DNA of 30,550 nucleotides, taken from IMG/VR virus record IMGVR_UViG_3300021090_000082, positions 1 through 30,550 of that record. The stretch is one strand, 5' to 3'. The position numbers and the translations under genes were made by a program. The notes under the pieces are model-generated. The model worked only from the letters and a program-made list of their open reading frames with translations. It had not been told where the DNA came from and did no database searches. The DNA is from a virus. The first letter of the stretch is position 1. Every line of letters starts with the position of its first letter. Of this stretch, positions 6,991 through 16,121 are shown in pieces.

Positions 6991-8712
6991 ATGGCAGATA
7001 AACAGCATGATTTTAGTGGCTATGCTACTAAAAACGATCTGGTCTGCGCCGATGGCCGCACGATCCGTAAGGATGCATTCAAGAAGAACGATGGGACAAA
7101 GGTTCCTCTTGTTTGGCAACACTTGCATAATGATCCGAACAATATTTTGGGTCATGCCTTTCTGGAGAATCGTGAAGATGGCGTATATGCTTATTGCTGG
7201 TTGAATGAAAGTCCGGCAGGCAAACAGGCCAAACAATTAGTTCAACACGGCGACATTGTTGCCATGTCGATCTATGCAAATCAGTTGATCGAGAAGGCCA
7301 AGATGGTGCACCAAGGCGCTATCCGAGAAGTAAGTCTTGTTCTCTCGGGAGCCAATCCTGGAGCACTGATCGAAAACGTGAGTATGTCTCACAGTGACGG
7401 ATCAATCTTCGAGGCAGACGACGAAGTCGTTGTGTCTATGATGCTTCCAATTGAGAAGGTCGAAGAGAAGGCCACCGAAGAAGTGAAAGAAGAAACCGTT
7501 CAGCATGCAGCGGATGAAGAAACCGTTGCCGATGTCTTCGAAACGTTCGATGACAAACAAAAGAAAGTTGTTTACGCTCTGATCTCCCAGGCTATGGGCG
7601 AAGGGTCGGGCGATATCTCACAATCCAATACCGAAGGAGAAAATTTCATGAAGAAAAATGTATTTGAGAACGAACGCGAAGAAAAAGAACTCCCCGTTCT
7701 GACCCATTCGCAGATTCAGGCAATCTTTGCTGACGCGCAGAAGCTCGGCTCCTTGAAAGAGGCTGTTCTGCAACACGTGGTGACCTATGGTATCGAGAAC
7801 ATCGATTACCTGTTCCCCGATGCGAAGTCTGTGACCCCAACCCCCACGTTCGTAGAGCGCGATCGCGCTTGGGTCTCTGTGTGGATGAATGGCACCAAGC
7901 ACACGCCCTTCTCCCGCATCAAAAGTTTGTTCGCCGACATCACCCTCGCCGACGCTCGTGCGAAAGGTTATGTTAAGGGCGCTCTGAAGAAAGAAGAGTT
8001 CTTCGCGCTTGCTAAACGCGTGACGACCCCCACCACGATCTATAAGAAACAGAAACTTGATCGCGATGATATCACCGATATCACCGAGCTCGATGTAGTC
8101 GCTTGGCTCAAGGCCGAAATGCGCGTTATGTTGGATGAGGAAGTTGCTCGCGCCGGCTTAGTTGGTGATGGCCGCGCTATCGAATCCGAAGACAAAGTCA
8201 ACGAGACCAACATTCGCCCCGTCTATACCGACGCTGCTTTGTATGCTCCTCGCTATGTTCTCGAAGCCGCAGACACAACTGACGATGTGATTGAACAGAT
8301 CATCCGCGCCCGCAAGGACTATAAGGGCTCTGGAAATCCGATCATGTTCACCACGGAAGATCTTCTGACAGACATGCTTCTGCTCAAGGCCACCGTTGAT
8401 GGTCGTCGCATGTACAAGAATCAAGACGAATTGGCCTCCGAACTGCGCGTGTCCAAGATCGTTCCCGTCCCCGTGATGGAGAATGTATCCCGTGTTGACG
8501 CGACCCCAGATCCTGATGTAACAATCAATTTGCTCGCCATTCTTGTCAATCCGTCTGACTATGTCTACGGCGCCGACAAGGGCGGGAACGTCAGCATGTT
8601 CGACGATTTCGATATCGATTACAACCAATATAAATACCTGATCGAGACTCGTGTCTCTGGTGCTTTGGTCAATCCTGCAACGGCTTTGATCTTCGAGCAG
8701 AAGGCTGCGTAA
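6991..8712 (+). CDS. Prohead protease fused to major capsid protein
   Basis: One 573-residue reading frame joins three parts. Residues 1-150 are an S78/HK97-type prohead protease: PLVWQHLHND (39-48, catalytic-type His44), NILGHAF, then IREVSLVLSGANPGA (111-125, Ser115 as likely nucleophile). Residues 150-219 are an acidic Glu/Lys-rich linker with FDDKQKKVVYALISQ, like a scaffold or delta domain. Residues 220-573 are an HK97-fold capsid protein with GIENIDYLFPDAKSV, TPTTIYKKQKLDRDDI, YKGSGNP and a C-terminal MFDDFDIDYNQYKYLIETR-type strand. An internal ATG at 7648 with its own ribosome site probably also makes capsid alone. The capsid part has a more GC-rich, regular codon use than its neighbours, as for a highly expressed gene. 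Confidence 0.92.
   Translation: MADKQHDFSGYATKNDLVCADGRTIRKDAFKKNDGTKVPLVWQHLHNDPNNILGHAFLENREDGVYAYCWLNESPAGKQAKQLVQHGDIVAMSIYANQLIEKAKMVHQGAIREVSLVLSGANPGALIENVSMSHSDGSIFEADDEVVVSMMLPIEKVEEKATEEVKEETVQHAADEETVADVFETFDDKQKKVVYALISQAMGEGSGDISQSNTEGENFMKKNVFENEREEKELPVLTHSQIQAIFADAQKLGSLKEAVLQHVVTYGIENIDYLFPDAKSVTPTPTFVERDRAWVSVWMNGTKHTPFSRIKSLFADITLADARAKGYVKGALKKEEFFALAKRVTTPTTIYKKQKLDRDDITDITELDVVAWLKAEMRVMLDEEVARAGLVGDGRAIESEDKVNETNIRPVYTDAALYAPRYVLEAADTTDDVIEQIIRARKDYKGSGNPIMFTTEDLLTDMLLLKATVDGRRMYKNQDELASELRVSKIVPVPVMENVSRVDATPDPDVTINLLAILVNPSDYVYGADKGGNVSMFDDFDIDYNQYKYLIETRVSGALVNPATALIFEQKAA
7634..7650 (+). promoter_or_regulatory. Internal ribosome-binding site and ATG for stand-alone capsid protein
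   Basis: AAGGAG at 7634-7639 stands eight bases before an in-frame ATG at 7648, inside the protease-capsid gene (codon 220). The product would be a 354-residue capsid protein (7648-8712) without protease. The site falls exactly at the junction between the acidic linker and the capsid part, where a separate capsid gene would start. The spacing and sequence equal those of normal gene starts in this phage (AAGGAGAAAATTTC before ATG). This would give the high capsid-to-protease ratio a head needs. Seen directly; its use is inference. Confidence 0.65.
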
Positions 8713-8729
8713 TAACCGCAGATCTTTAA

Positions 8730-9053
8730 ATGGCAAAGTTTCATGGAAACATCGGTTACTCAGAAAGCGTTGAAACGGCGCCTGGTGTGTGGACCGATGA
8801 CATAACAGAACGCGAATACTACGGTGATGTTATTAGGGAGACAAAACAGTGGACGAATAGCGGTCAAGTCAATGACAATTTGGTGGTTAATAATAGAATA
8901 TCTGTCATTGCCGACGACTTTGCCAATGCGAATTTCTCAGCAATGAGATATGTCATATGGGCCGGGGTTTATTGGAAAGTTTCTAATATTGAAATCCAAA
9001 GACCTCGGCTCATCTTATCTATAGGAGGTGTGTACAATGGCCCCAAGGCTTGA
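8730..9053 (+). CDS. Head-tail joining (head closure-like) protein
   Basis: A 107-residue protein directly after the capsid gene. Pattern: NIGYSESVETAPGVWTDDI (near the start), REYYGDVIRE, then NLVVNNRISVIADDFANANF, MRYVIWAGVYWKVSNIEI and a final RPRLILSIGGVYNGPKA. This matches a beta-rich family I remember from Firmicutes siphoviruses in the same slot, generally taken as a neck or head-closure protein. The ATG at 8730 lacks a clear ribosome site (only GCAGA upstream) and stands 17 bases after the capsid stop, so it may depend on coupling. It overlaps the next gene by 17 bases. Role inferred from position and remembered family. Confidence 0.65.
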   Translation: MAKFHGNIGYSESVETAPGVWTDDITEREYYGDVIRETKQWTNSGQVNDNLVVNNRISVIADDFANANFSAMRYVIWAGVYWKVSNIEIQRPRLILSIGGVYNGPKA

Positions 9054-9342
9054 GTTACAAACTCTGTTGGAAACACTTCTCGGCTCAGAGAATGTGTATT
9101 TTCAACCACCTACTGGATTTATGATGTCCTATCCCTGTATTGTTTACAATCGTAGCAATATTCGTTCAAGATTTGCAGATGATATTCCGTATTTGCTGAT
9201 GAAGCAATACACATTAACTGCGATCTATTCTAACCCAGATAGCGATCTTTCGGACAAGATCTCAGCACTACCTCAGTGTGTCTTTGACCGGAATTTCAGA
9301 TCTGATAGTCTCAACCATGATGTTTTTAACATCTTATTTTAA
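9037..9342 (+). CDS. Tail terminator/neck protein-like
   Basis: A 101-residue protein between head closure and tail tube genes. It starts MAPRLELQTLLETLLGSENVYFQPP and carries MSYPCIVYNRSNIRSRFADD, then KQYTLTAIYSNPDSDL, the alternating alpha/beta plan of small tail-terminator proteins that cap the tube below the connector. It matches a family I recall from Firmicutes phages in this slot. An in-frame GTG at 9028 exists, but AGGAGGTG at 9022-9029 fits the ATG at 9037. The start lies within the end of the previous gene. No catalytic motif. Function by position and remembered family only. Confidence 0.6.
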   Translation: MAPRLELQTLLETLLGSENVYFQPPTGFMMSYPCIVYNRSNIRSRFADDIPYLLMKQYTLTAIYSNPDSDLSDKISALPQCVFDRNFRSDSLNHDVFNILF

Positions 9343-9351
9343 GGAGAAAAC

Positions 9352-10017
9352 ATGGCTCAATTAATTGAATGGGATGCTGTTGGCGAAAAGCTTTATGAAA
9401 GTGGTGTCGATCATGGCGTTCTGTACCTTCCCGATGTAAGCGGTGTTTATGACACCGGTTTTGCGTGGAATGGTTTAGTATCAGTAACAGAAAGCCCCTC
9501 CGGCGCAGAGTCCAATCCTCAGTATGCCGATAACATCAAGTACCTGAATCTTCTGTCTGCCGAGGAATTTGGCGCAACGCTCGAAGCCTTCACATATCCC
9601 GACGAGTTTGGTGTTTGTGACGGTTCTGTAGAACCCGAACCCGGTGTGTTCCTTGGCCAACAGGCTCGTAAGCCATTTGGTCTTTGCTACCGTACCCTGA
9701 TCGGCAATGATGTCGATGGCCAGGAGCACGGTTACAAGTTGCACCTGGTTTATGGTGCTCTTGCATCGCCTTCCGAAAAGGCTTATCAGACTATCAACGA
9801 ATCTCCCGAGGCGATCACGTTCTCTTGGGAAATTACGACCACACCTGCTCCCGCGACCGGCTTCAAGCCCACCGCCAAGATCACAATCGACTCAACAAAG
9901 GTCGACCCCACCGATTTGGCCGCTTTGCTCGTCATTCTGTATGGAAACAGTACCGGACCAGTGGAACCTCGCCTACCAATGCCAGATGAAGTTATTACGT
10001 TGATGGCTCAGGCGTAA
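9352..10017 (+). CDS. Major tail (tube) protein
   Basis: A 221-residue protein that would polymerise into the tail tube. It has the usual start (MAQLIEWDAVGEKLYESGVDHGVL is residues 1-24, quoted here only in part: GVDHGVLYLPD), the segment with GFAWNGLVSVTESPSGAE, a DVDGQEHGYKLHLVYGAL block and SWEITTTPAP in the last third, all typical of the phage major tail protein family of Firmicutes siphoviruses. Codon use is GC-rich and regular, like the capsid. AAGGAG precedes the ATG with good spacing. A strong hairpin follows at 10049-10080, which may limit transcription into, or stabilise, the tail messages. Confidence 0.88.
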   Translation: MAQLIEWDAVGEKLYESGVDHGVLYLPDVSGVYDTGFAWNGLVSVTESPSGAESNPQYADNIKYLNLLSAEEFGATLEAFTYPDEFGVCDGSVEPEPGVFLGQQARKPFGLCYRTLIGNDVDGQEHGYKLHLVYGALASPSEKAYQTINESPEAITFSWEITTTPAPATGFKPTAKITIDSTKVDPTDLAALLVILYGNSTGPVEPRLPMPDEVITLMAQA

Positions 10018-10048
10018 TAAGAAGAAACAAAGAAGACCGTATAAGTGA

Positions 10049-10080
10049 TATGGGCCCTGCTTTAATCGGTAGGGCCCATA
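10049..10080 (+). terminator. Strong hairpin after major tail gene (attenuator or weak terminator)
   Basis: TATGGGCCCT (10049-10058) pairs exactly with AGGGCCCATA (10071-10080) around a 12-base loop. It sits in the 84-base gap between the major tail protein and the first tail chaperone. Only ATTTC follows, so a proper U-run is missing; the hairpin may act as an attenuator, a partial terminator or an mRNA 3'-end stabiliser that raises tail tube expression over downstream genes. No promoter is seen in the gap. Confidence 0.6.
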
Positions 10081-10101
10081 ATTTCAAAAGGAGAAAACAC
10101 A

Positions 10102-10464
10102 ATGTTAAAGGAAAAAATTAAGTACACCGATTACAACGATATCGAACGAGAAGAAGAATTCTTCTTCAACCTAACCAAGGCCGAAGTGGCAGAGATGGAA
10201 CTCTCGATCGAGGGCGGTTTAGTTGAGAAGATTAATCGCATCATTGAGAAGAAAGACGGCGCAGAGATTATGAAACTTTTCAAAGAGGTCATTCTTAAGG
10301 CCTATGGCGAGAAGTCTCCCGATGGCAAACGCTTTGTTAAGAGCACAGAGCTGTCCGAAGCATTTGCACAAACAGAAGCATACAGCGATCTGTTCATGCG
10401 CCTGGCCATGAGTCCTGATTCAGCGGCAGTATTCATCAATGGGATCACCCCAAAAGTTAACTAA
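10102..10464 (+). CDS. Tail assembly chaperone 1 (G-type)
   Basis: A 120-residue acidic, helical protein in the usual slot between tail tube and tape measure. It carries IKYTDYNDIEREEEFFFNLT, KAEVAEMELS, then LKAYGEKSPDGKRFVKS and FAQTEAYSDLFMRLA, which match the chaperone family of Firmicutes siphoviruses (gpG-like) as I remember it. It would coat the tape measure during tail assembly. The second chaperone follows after 18 bases in the same reading frame but behind two in-frame stops (10462 and 10471). A CCCAAAA heptamer near the end is correctly phased, but a -1 shift there meets a stop two codons on, so no fused product is evident. Confidence 0.75.
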   Translation: MLKEKIKYTDYNDIEREEEFFFNLTKAEVAEMELSIEGGLVEKINRIIEKKDGAEIMKLFKEVILKAYGEKSPDGKRFVKSTELSEAFAQTEAYSDLFMRLAMSPDSAAVFINGITPKVN

Positions 10465-10482
10465 ATAATATAGAGGCGAGAG

Positions 10483-11022
10483 ATGCTAAAGATTACAATT
10501 CCTTCAGTAGAGCTTTACGACGAAGAGAACGACTTGTTCACCATTTCAAAAGAACAAGAATTGCAACTTGAGCATTCTCTCGTCTCTTTGTCAAAATGGG
10601 AGTCAAAGTGGGGTATACCATTCCTAACAAAAGCAGACAAGACGAGAGAACAAACAATAGATTATATAAGGTGCATGACGATCACACAAAACGTTGAGGA
10701 TTCTGTGTATAATCTAATAACTAAAAATATCACTGATAAGATTGCGGACTATATTGATGCTCCAATGACAGCAACAACATTCCGCAAAGAAAATAAGGGA
10801 ACCAATCGAGAGACGATAACTGCAGAGGTTATCTATTACTGGATGGTTTCTTTTAACGTTCCGTTTGAGTGTCAGAAGTGGCATCTAAACCGTTTGCTCA
10901 CATTGATTAATGTTTGTAGCATAAAGAATCAACCAGCTAAGAAATCAAAGAAGAAAGATATTCTGGCTAATCAGAGAGCTTTAAATGAAGCAAGAAAGGC
11001 TCAATACGGAACAAAAGGATAG
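10483..11022 (+). CDS. Tail assembly chaperone 2 (T-type)
   Basis: A 179-residue protein with the pattern ITIPSVELYDEENDLF, LQLEHSLVSLSKWESKWG, TIDYIRCMTITQNV, TAEVIYYWMVSFNVPFECQ and KWHLNRLLTLINVC, then a basic Lys/Arg-rich tail. This is the second tail chaperone of a Firmicutes siphovirus group that I recognise well; it corresponds to the T part of lambda gpGT but is an independent gene here. The ATG at 10483 follows a weak GAGGCGAGAG site. It works with chaperone 1 on the tape measure protein and is not expected in the virion. Good family match by memory. Confidence 0.75.
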   Translation: MLKITIPSVELYDEENDLFTISKEQELQLEHSLVSLSKWESKWGIPFLTKADKTREQTIDYIRCMTITQNVEDSVYNLITKNITDKIADYIDAPMTATTFRKENKGTNRETITAEVIYYWMVSFNVPFECQKWHLNRLLTLINVCSIKNQPAKKSKKKDILANQRALNEARKAQYGTKG

Positions 11023-11031
11023 GAGGTTGAT

Positions 11032-11409
11032 TTGATAACATTTCGACATCGTGGTAGTTTTGATCGTTCTCAAAGGTTTCTAGGAAGAATGTGGAACAAA
11101 AACTACCAACCAATACTTCAAAAATACGCTATGGAAGGAACACGGGTTCTTTCTTCAGCTACGCCAAGAGACAGCGGTCAAACAGCTAACTCCTGGGATT
11201 ACGAGATTATAACCAAGCGCAATGGATTTATTATAAATTGGACAAACTCTCACCTGGTTGAAGGAATTCCAGTTGTGATTCTCCTTCAATATGGACACGG
11301 AACTAAGTCCGGTACTTTTGTAGAAGGTCGAGACTTTATTAATCCAGCAATGCGCCCCATATTTGATCAACTCGCCGAAAATCTATGGAAGGAGGTAACT
11401 AGCTTATGA
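11032..11409 (+). CDS. HK97 gp10-like tail/neck protein
   Basis: A 125-residue protein of the HK97-gp10 type. Its core is VLSSATPRDSGQTANSWDYEI (split near residue 50), then IINWTNSHLVEGIPVVILLQYGHGTKSG and GRDFINPAMRPIFDQLAENLWKEV, which is the usual family ending. These proteins sit at the head-tail interface or help finish the tail. Here the gene lies after the chaperones and just before the tape measure, rather than next to the head closure genes. The start is TTG at 11032, behind AGGAGG at 11021-11026; the next ATG is 19 codons in and would remove conserved sequence. It overlaps the tape measure start by four bases. Confidence 0.75.
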   Translation: MITFRHRGSFDRSQRFLGRMWNKNYQPILQKYAMEGTRVLSSATPRDSGQTANSWDYEIITKRNGFIINWTNSHLVEGIPVVILLQYGHGTKSGTFVEGRDFINPAMRPIFDQLAENLWKEVTSL

Positions 11410-14400
11410 CCGATACAATTGATAAAAGAATTGTTGAGATGGCTTTTGAGAATAGCAAATTTGAAACCGGTGTCGGTACAAGTTTGAGCAGCATAGACAA
11501 ACTCAAAAGAGCTCTAAACTTCGGTGACGCAGGAAAGAGCTTTGGTTCCATCACAGATGCAGCCAACAGAGTACATCTTGGCTCTATAGCAGATGGTATA
11601 CAAAGTTTGTCCAGTAAGTTTTCTGCTCTGGGCATTATTGGTGTCACCGCTCTTGTTAATATAGCCAATGCAGCATTTCAAACTGGTGCACGACTTGTCT
11701 CGGCTCTAACTATTGACCCCATCAGGACAGGGCTAAATGAGTATGAGACTAAACTCAACAGCGTCCAAACAATTCTTGCAAACACGCAAAAAGAGGGGAC
11801 AAATCTCGCAACCGTTACCGATGCACTGAACACCTTGAATACATATTCTGACAAGACGATCTACAACTTCCAACAGATGGCTCGTAACATTGGTACGTTT
11901 ACGGCTGCTGGTGTCAAGTTGGATGATTCTGTCAATGCAATCAAGGGTATTGCTAATCTAGCTGCTATCTCTGGATCGAACGCCGATCAGGCTAGCACAG
12001 CTATGTATCAACTCTCTCAAGCACTTTCGACGGGAACTGTCCGTTTGATGGACTGGAACTCGGTGGTTAATGCCGGTATGGGTGGTCAGGTTTTCCAAGA
12101 TGCAGTTATGGAGACCGCTCGTGTACATGGTGTAGCTATTGATCAGATCATCGAAGAGGAAGGAAGTTTCCGAGATAGTCTACAAAGAGGTTGGTTTAGT
12201 AGCGAGATTCTAACCGAGACCCTGTCCAAATTTACTGGTGATCTAAATCAGGAACAACTCAGAACGATGGGTTATACGGAAGATCAGATCAAAGGTATTA
12301 TTAAGATGGGTCAAACTGCTAATGATGCAGCCACCAAAGTAAAGACCTTCTCTCAATTGTTCACCACCTTGCAGGAAGCTGCACAATCTGGTTGGGCACA
12401 GTCCTGGGAGATCATTATTGGTGACTTTGAAGAGGCCAAGAGTTTCCTTACAGATCTGAACAATTGGATGGGTGGTATGATTGGTGCGGCAGCGCAAGCA
12501 CGTAATGAGCTTCTCGAGGGATGGAGCGATCTCGGTGGCCGTACAAGGCTAATCGAAGCATTTCAACATGCTATGAACTCCATTCTTGCCATAGTTAATC
12601 CGATAAGAGAAGCTTTCAGAGAGTTCTTCCCGCCAACAACAGCACAACAACTATTCAATCTTACCGACTCCATAGCGACTTTTATGGAGAAAATCAAAAT
12701 GGCAGCAGAAGGCACCGATAAGATAAAAAGAATATTCAGTGGCATATTTGCCATCTTGGATATTGGCCGTATGGCTATTGTTGCAGTAGGCAATGCTTTC
12801 TTCGGTCTTACTGGATCTCTTGCTCCATCCATAGGAAATTTGACGGAATTCCTGGCAAAATTTGGGGATTGGGCCGTCAACTTACGAAATGGAATAAAGA
12901 GTACGGACGCTTTTACTAAAGCCATAGATAAGTTTAAAGATGCTTTTCAGAATGTCCGAAAGTTTATCGCGCCCATAATTGAAAAAATAGGGTCGTTCTT
13001 TACTCGTCTACTTAATGGAGTAGACAGTCTTAAGGGGATCGACACCACAGGTATCACAGGATTTTTCAAAACCTTGGGTGAAAGACTACAACCACTAGGA
13101 CGTATTGGTGAGATCGCAGGAAAGGCTCTCGGTATTATTGGGACTCTTCTTGAGAAACTAGCTCCATTTATGTTGACTTTAGGTGCTAAGGCTGGTGACG
13201 GAATTAGTGAGTTTCTTGATTCAATCGGTGAGGGAATTTCGAACATTGACTATGACAAGCTATTTGACGGCATAAACACGGGATTGCTCGCAGCCTTGGT
13301 GTTGTCTATTAAGAAATTTATAGATAAAGGCTCTGGCGCTTTCGGTGGTATTGCCGATCTGTTGACCGGTGTAAAGGACAGTCTAAAGGCCTGGCAGGCG
13401 GATCTTAAAGCTGATGTATTGCTTAAGATTGCTGGTGCTTTGGCTATTTTAACTGCCGCGGTTCTCGTTCTATCTTTAATTGATAGTAAGAAACTGACCG
13501 GCGCTTTGGCAGCGATGACAGTTATGTTTGCTCAACTTGGTATTTCCTTGTTGGCATTTCAAAAGCTGACATCAACAGTCAATCCAATTCAAATGACAGC
13601 AATGGCCATTGGTCTTCTTGCTATTTCCTCGGCCATGCTCCTTCTCGCCATCGCAATGTCCAAACTTGGTAAGCTCGACTCTAGTCAATTACTTAAGGGT
13701 GTTCTGGCATTATCTGTTCTAATCGCACTTTCTAAGGTAGCCGCAGCAACACTAAAAGGTACCTCAGCAGGTATGATTACTGGTGCTCTAGCTCTAATTG
13801 TATTCTCTGTGGCAATACGATCCTTGGGATCAGCCGTGGAGAAACTTGGTGAGATAAATACCGGCGTTCTAATACAAGGCCTAATTGGGGTTGGGGTCTT
13901 GATGACGGAACTGGCCATATTTATGAAGGCCATAGACCTTAGTGGTATGGGTGCTCTCAAAGCTGTTGGAATACTTGTATTAGCTGGGGCCATCAATCTC
14001 TTGGCTATTGCTGTTAGTAAAATGGGCGGTATGGATGCCTCAAAGATAACACAAGGCTTGACTGCTATGGGTGTTATATTTACCGAGTTGGCAGCCTTTA
14101 TACTTGTTGTGAATGGTGCACCGGGACTAATATTGGTTGCTGGTGGTGTCGCAGTATTGTCCGCCTCCATGTTACTTATGGCCGAAGCATTAGTCAAACT
14201 TGGAGATCAGTCTTGGGATAGTGTGGCAAAAGGTTTGGTCTCAATGGGCGTCGCTTTGACTCTCATTGGATTAGCAGCATACCTTATCCCTCCAACGCTT
14301 ATTATAACCGCAGCAGGATTGGTTGTTATGGCAGGTGCTCTTGTTATTCTGTCCAAAGCAATGGTAACAATGGGTGGCATGAGCTGGGATGAGGTTGGTC

Positions 14401-16121
14401 GTGGTCTTGGTGTTTTGGCTGGAAGCTTGGTTATTCTAACGCTCGCTATGACCGCCATGTCCGGGACACTTGCTGGATCTGCTGCACTACTTGTTGCAGC
14501 CGCAGCCGTTGCGGTATTAGCACCCGCTATGAAGACGTTAGGCTCACTGTCTCTAGACGAGATAGGGAAGGCTCTTCTTGCTCTAGCTGGTGTGTTCGTT
14601 GTGCTTGGTGTCGCTGGAGCGATTATGACGCCCGTTATTCCTACACTTGTGTCACTTGGTGTTGCGATGCTCTTAATTGGTGTTGCTACATCTCTTGCCG
14701 GTATTGGCATCCTGGCTTTCTCTGCTGGACTGGCTGCCTTGGCAGTATCTGGTGCAGCAGGAGCAGCAGCTCTGGTTATTGTAGTCACAAGCATTGTTAG
14801 TTTAATTCCTATGCTTGTCAAGCAATTAGGCAAAGCACTACTTATATTAGTAGACGTGCTTGTGGCCGGTGCTCCAAAATTATTAGAGGGTGTTGTAACG
14901 CTTTTAACCATATTGCTGGATGGCTTGCTCGAGGTTGGTCCCAAGATCATCGAAACGGTTTTGACAATCGTAGAGTCACTTCTTGTAGCCTTATCTGAGA
15001 AGACACCAACCTTTATTGAGGCGGGATATTCTATCCTTATTAACTTCCTTAAAGGTCTTCGAGACAATATCGGAGAAGTCACAACAGTGTCGATCGATAT
15101 AATTACTGCATACCTTGAGGCTATCGCGTCGGGAATTCCTCAGATTGTAGAATCTGGGTGGAACCTAATGATATCCTTTATCGATGGTATGAAAGAGTCA
15201 GTAGAAGAGCATATGCCTGAATTGGTTGAGTCTGTTCGTGAGTTAGGCTTTGCCATTGTTAAGGGTGTATTAACCGGTCTTGTTGACGGTCACGCTGATG
15301 CTAAAGCTGGCATCAAGGAGCTCGGACAAATTCTTATTGACGGATTTAAAGAGAATTTGGGAATCCACTCGCCATCATCTGTATTTATGGCTTTAGCTCT
15401 GGACATCATATCTGGCTTGGCTCAAGGCCTTCGCAACAATGTGATGCTTGCTATAACGGAGATTACTAAGTTAGCGACTAGGATTATAGATGCCCTAAAA
15501 GGCAAATATAGCAGTATGGTTGCAGCAGGTAAGGATCTTATTAGTGGTCTGGCTCAGGGAATTAAAGGTCAAATTACCACAGCGGTTAATGCTGCTGCCG
15601 AGTTGGCCAAGCAGGTTCTAGCTAAGATCAAAGCCGTACTTGGTATTCACTCCCCGTCCGAAGAAACTTTCGAAGCGGGAATGTTCATTGATAGGGGTTT
15701 GGCTGGTGGGATTCTTAAATTTGCCAACGTTGTATTGGATGCTACGGACGAATTAGGTAGTAAAGCTTTATCTGGATTTAACAATATTGTAACCAAAATA
15801 TCGGATACGTTAAATTCAAATATGGACTTTTCTCCGAGTATTAGGCCTGTGGTTGACTTGTCTGGTATTGAACAAGGAAGCCAACTTGCTAACAAGCTTC
15901 TAAGTGACAGTAAGTTTAATATGTCCTTAGCAGCAAAGAAAGCGTCGTCAGCTATGGTCACAGCATCAACAGATACATCTGGTTTAGTACCAACTGTTGG
16001 AGCAACAACCGTGTCGCTCACGCAGAACAACTACTCTCCTAAAGAACTGTCTAGAATTGATATTTATAGACAGACTAGGAACCAATTATTACAAACAAAA
16101 GGATTGGTAGGTGCCCTATGA
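11406..16121 (+). CDS. Tape measure protein
   Basis: A 1571-residue protein, the largest in the window, that sets tail length and is ejected with the DNA. Near the N-terminus is the tape-measure domain: INLAAISGSNADQAS-type segment (about residues 180-195), then TGTVRLMDWNSVVNAGMGG and SGWAQSWEIIIGDFEEA. The middle third is Ala/Gly/Leu/Val-rich with many hydrophobic helices repeating a KLG..DSSQLLKG-like unit about every 70-75 residues. Two copies of LGIHSPS occur near the C-terminus, each after a GLAQG-type helix. No lytic transglycosylase or peptidase domain is obvious. GGAGGT precedes the ATG. At about 0.15 nm per residue it predicts a tail of roughly 230 nm. Confidence 0.93.
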   Translation: MTDTIDKRIVEMAFENSKFETGVGTSLSSIDKLKRALNFGDAGKSFGSITDAANRVHLGSIADGIQSLSSKFSALGIIGVTALVNIANAAFQTGARLVSALTIDPIRTGLNEYETKLNSVQTILANTQKEGTNLATVTDALNTLNTYSDKTIYNFQQMARNIGTFTAAGVKLDDSVNAIKGIANLAAISGSNADQASTAMYQLSQALSTGTVRLMDWNSVVNAGMGGQVFQDAVMETARVHGVAIDQIIEEEGSFRDSLQRGWFSSEILTETLSKFTGDLNQEQLRTMGYTEDQIKGIIKMGQTANDAATKVKTFSQLFTTLQEAAQSGWAQSWEIIIGDFEEAKSFLTDLNNWMGGMIGAAAQARNELLEGWSDLGGRTRLIEAFQHAMNSILAIVNPIREAFREFFPPTTAQQLFNLTDSIATFMEKIKMAAEGTDKIKRIFSGIFAILDIGRMAIVAVGNAFFGLTGSLAPSIGNLTEFLAKFGDWAVNLRNGIKSTDAFTKAIDKFKDAFQNVRKFIAPIIEKIGSFFTRLLNGVDSLKGIDTTGITGFFKTLGERLQPLGRIGEIAGKALGIIGTLLEKLAPFMLTLGAKAGDGISEFLDSIGEGISNIDYDKLFDGINTGLLAALVLSIKKFIDKGSGAFGGIADLLTGVKDSLKAWQADLKADVLLKIAGALAILTAAVLVLSLIDSKKLTGALAAMTVMFAQLGISLLAFQKLTSTVNPIQMTAMAIGLLAISSAMLLLAIAMSKLGKLDSSQLLKGVLALSVLIALSKVAAATLKGTSAGMITGALALIVFSVAIRSLGSAVEKLGEINTGVLIQGLIGVGVLMTELAIFMKAIDLSGMGALKAVGILVLAGAINLLAIAVSKMGGMDASKITQGLTAMGVIFTELAAFILVVNGAPGLILVAGGVAVLSASMLLMAEALVKLGDQSWDSVAKGLVSMGVALTLIGLAAYLIPPTLIITAAGLVVMAGALVILSKAMVTMGGMSWDEVGRGLGVLAGSLVILTLAMTAMSGTLAGSAALLVAAAAVAVLAPAMKTLGSLSLDEIGKALLALAGVFVVLGVAGAIMTPVIPTLVSLGVAMLLIGVATSLAGIGILAFSAGLAALAVSGAAGAAALVIVVTSIVSLIPMLVKQLGKALLILVDVLVAGAPKLLEGVVTLLTILLDGLLEVGPKIIETVLTIVESLLVALSEKTPTFIEAGYSILINFLKGLRDNIGEVTTVSIDIITAYLEAIASGIPQIVESGWNLMISFIDGMKESVEEHMPELVESVRELGFAIVKGVLTGLVDGHADAKAGIKELGQILIDGFKENLGIHSPSSVFMALALDIISGLAQGLRNNVMLAITEITKLATRIIDALKGKYSSMVAAGKDLISGLAQGIKGQITTAVNAAAELAKQVLAKIKAVLGIHSPSEETFEAGMFIDRGLAGGILKFANVVLDATDELGSKALSGFNNIVTKISDTLNSNMDFSPSIRPVVDLSGIEQGSQLANKLLSDSKFNMSLAAKKASSAMVTASTDTSGLVPTVGATTVSLTQNNYSPKELSRIDIYRQTRNQLLQTKGLVGAL

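Noticed and set aside
6658-7236. 192-codon open frame on the - strand over the portal/protease junction
   Set aside because: It lies fully opposite two well-supported + genes and shows no family features.
8158-8736. 192-codon open frame on the - strand opposite the capsid part
   Set aside because: It arises from the regular, GC-rich codon use of the capsid gene; no ribosome site and no plausible product.
10450-10482. Programmed -1 frameshift joining the two tail chaperones at CCCAAAA
   Set aside because: The -1 frame meets TAA two codons later, and the second gene is in the original frame behind two stops.
14207-15082. 291-codon open frame on the - strand opposite the tape measure gene
   Set aside because: It mirrors the Ala/Gly/Val-rich, low-complexity codons of the tape measure, its protein is Pro/Thr/Ala/Ser-rich without motifs, and it has no ribosome site or neighbours on that strand.
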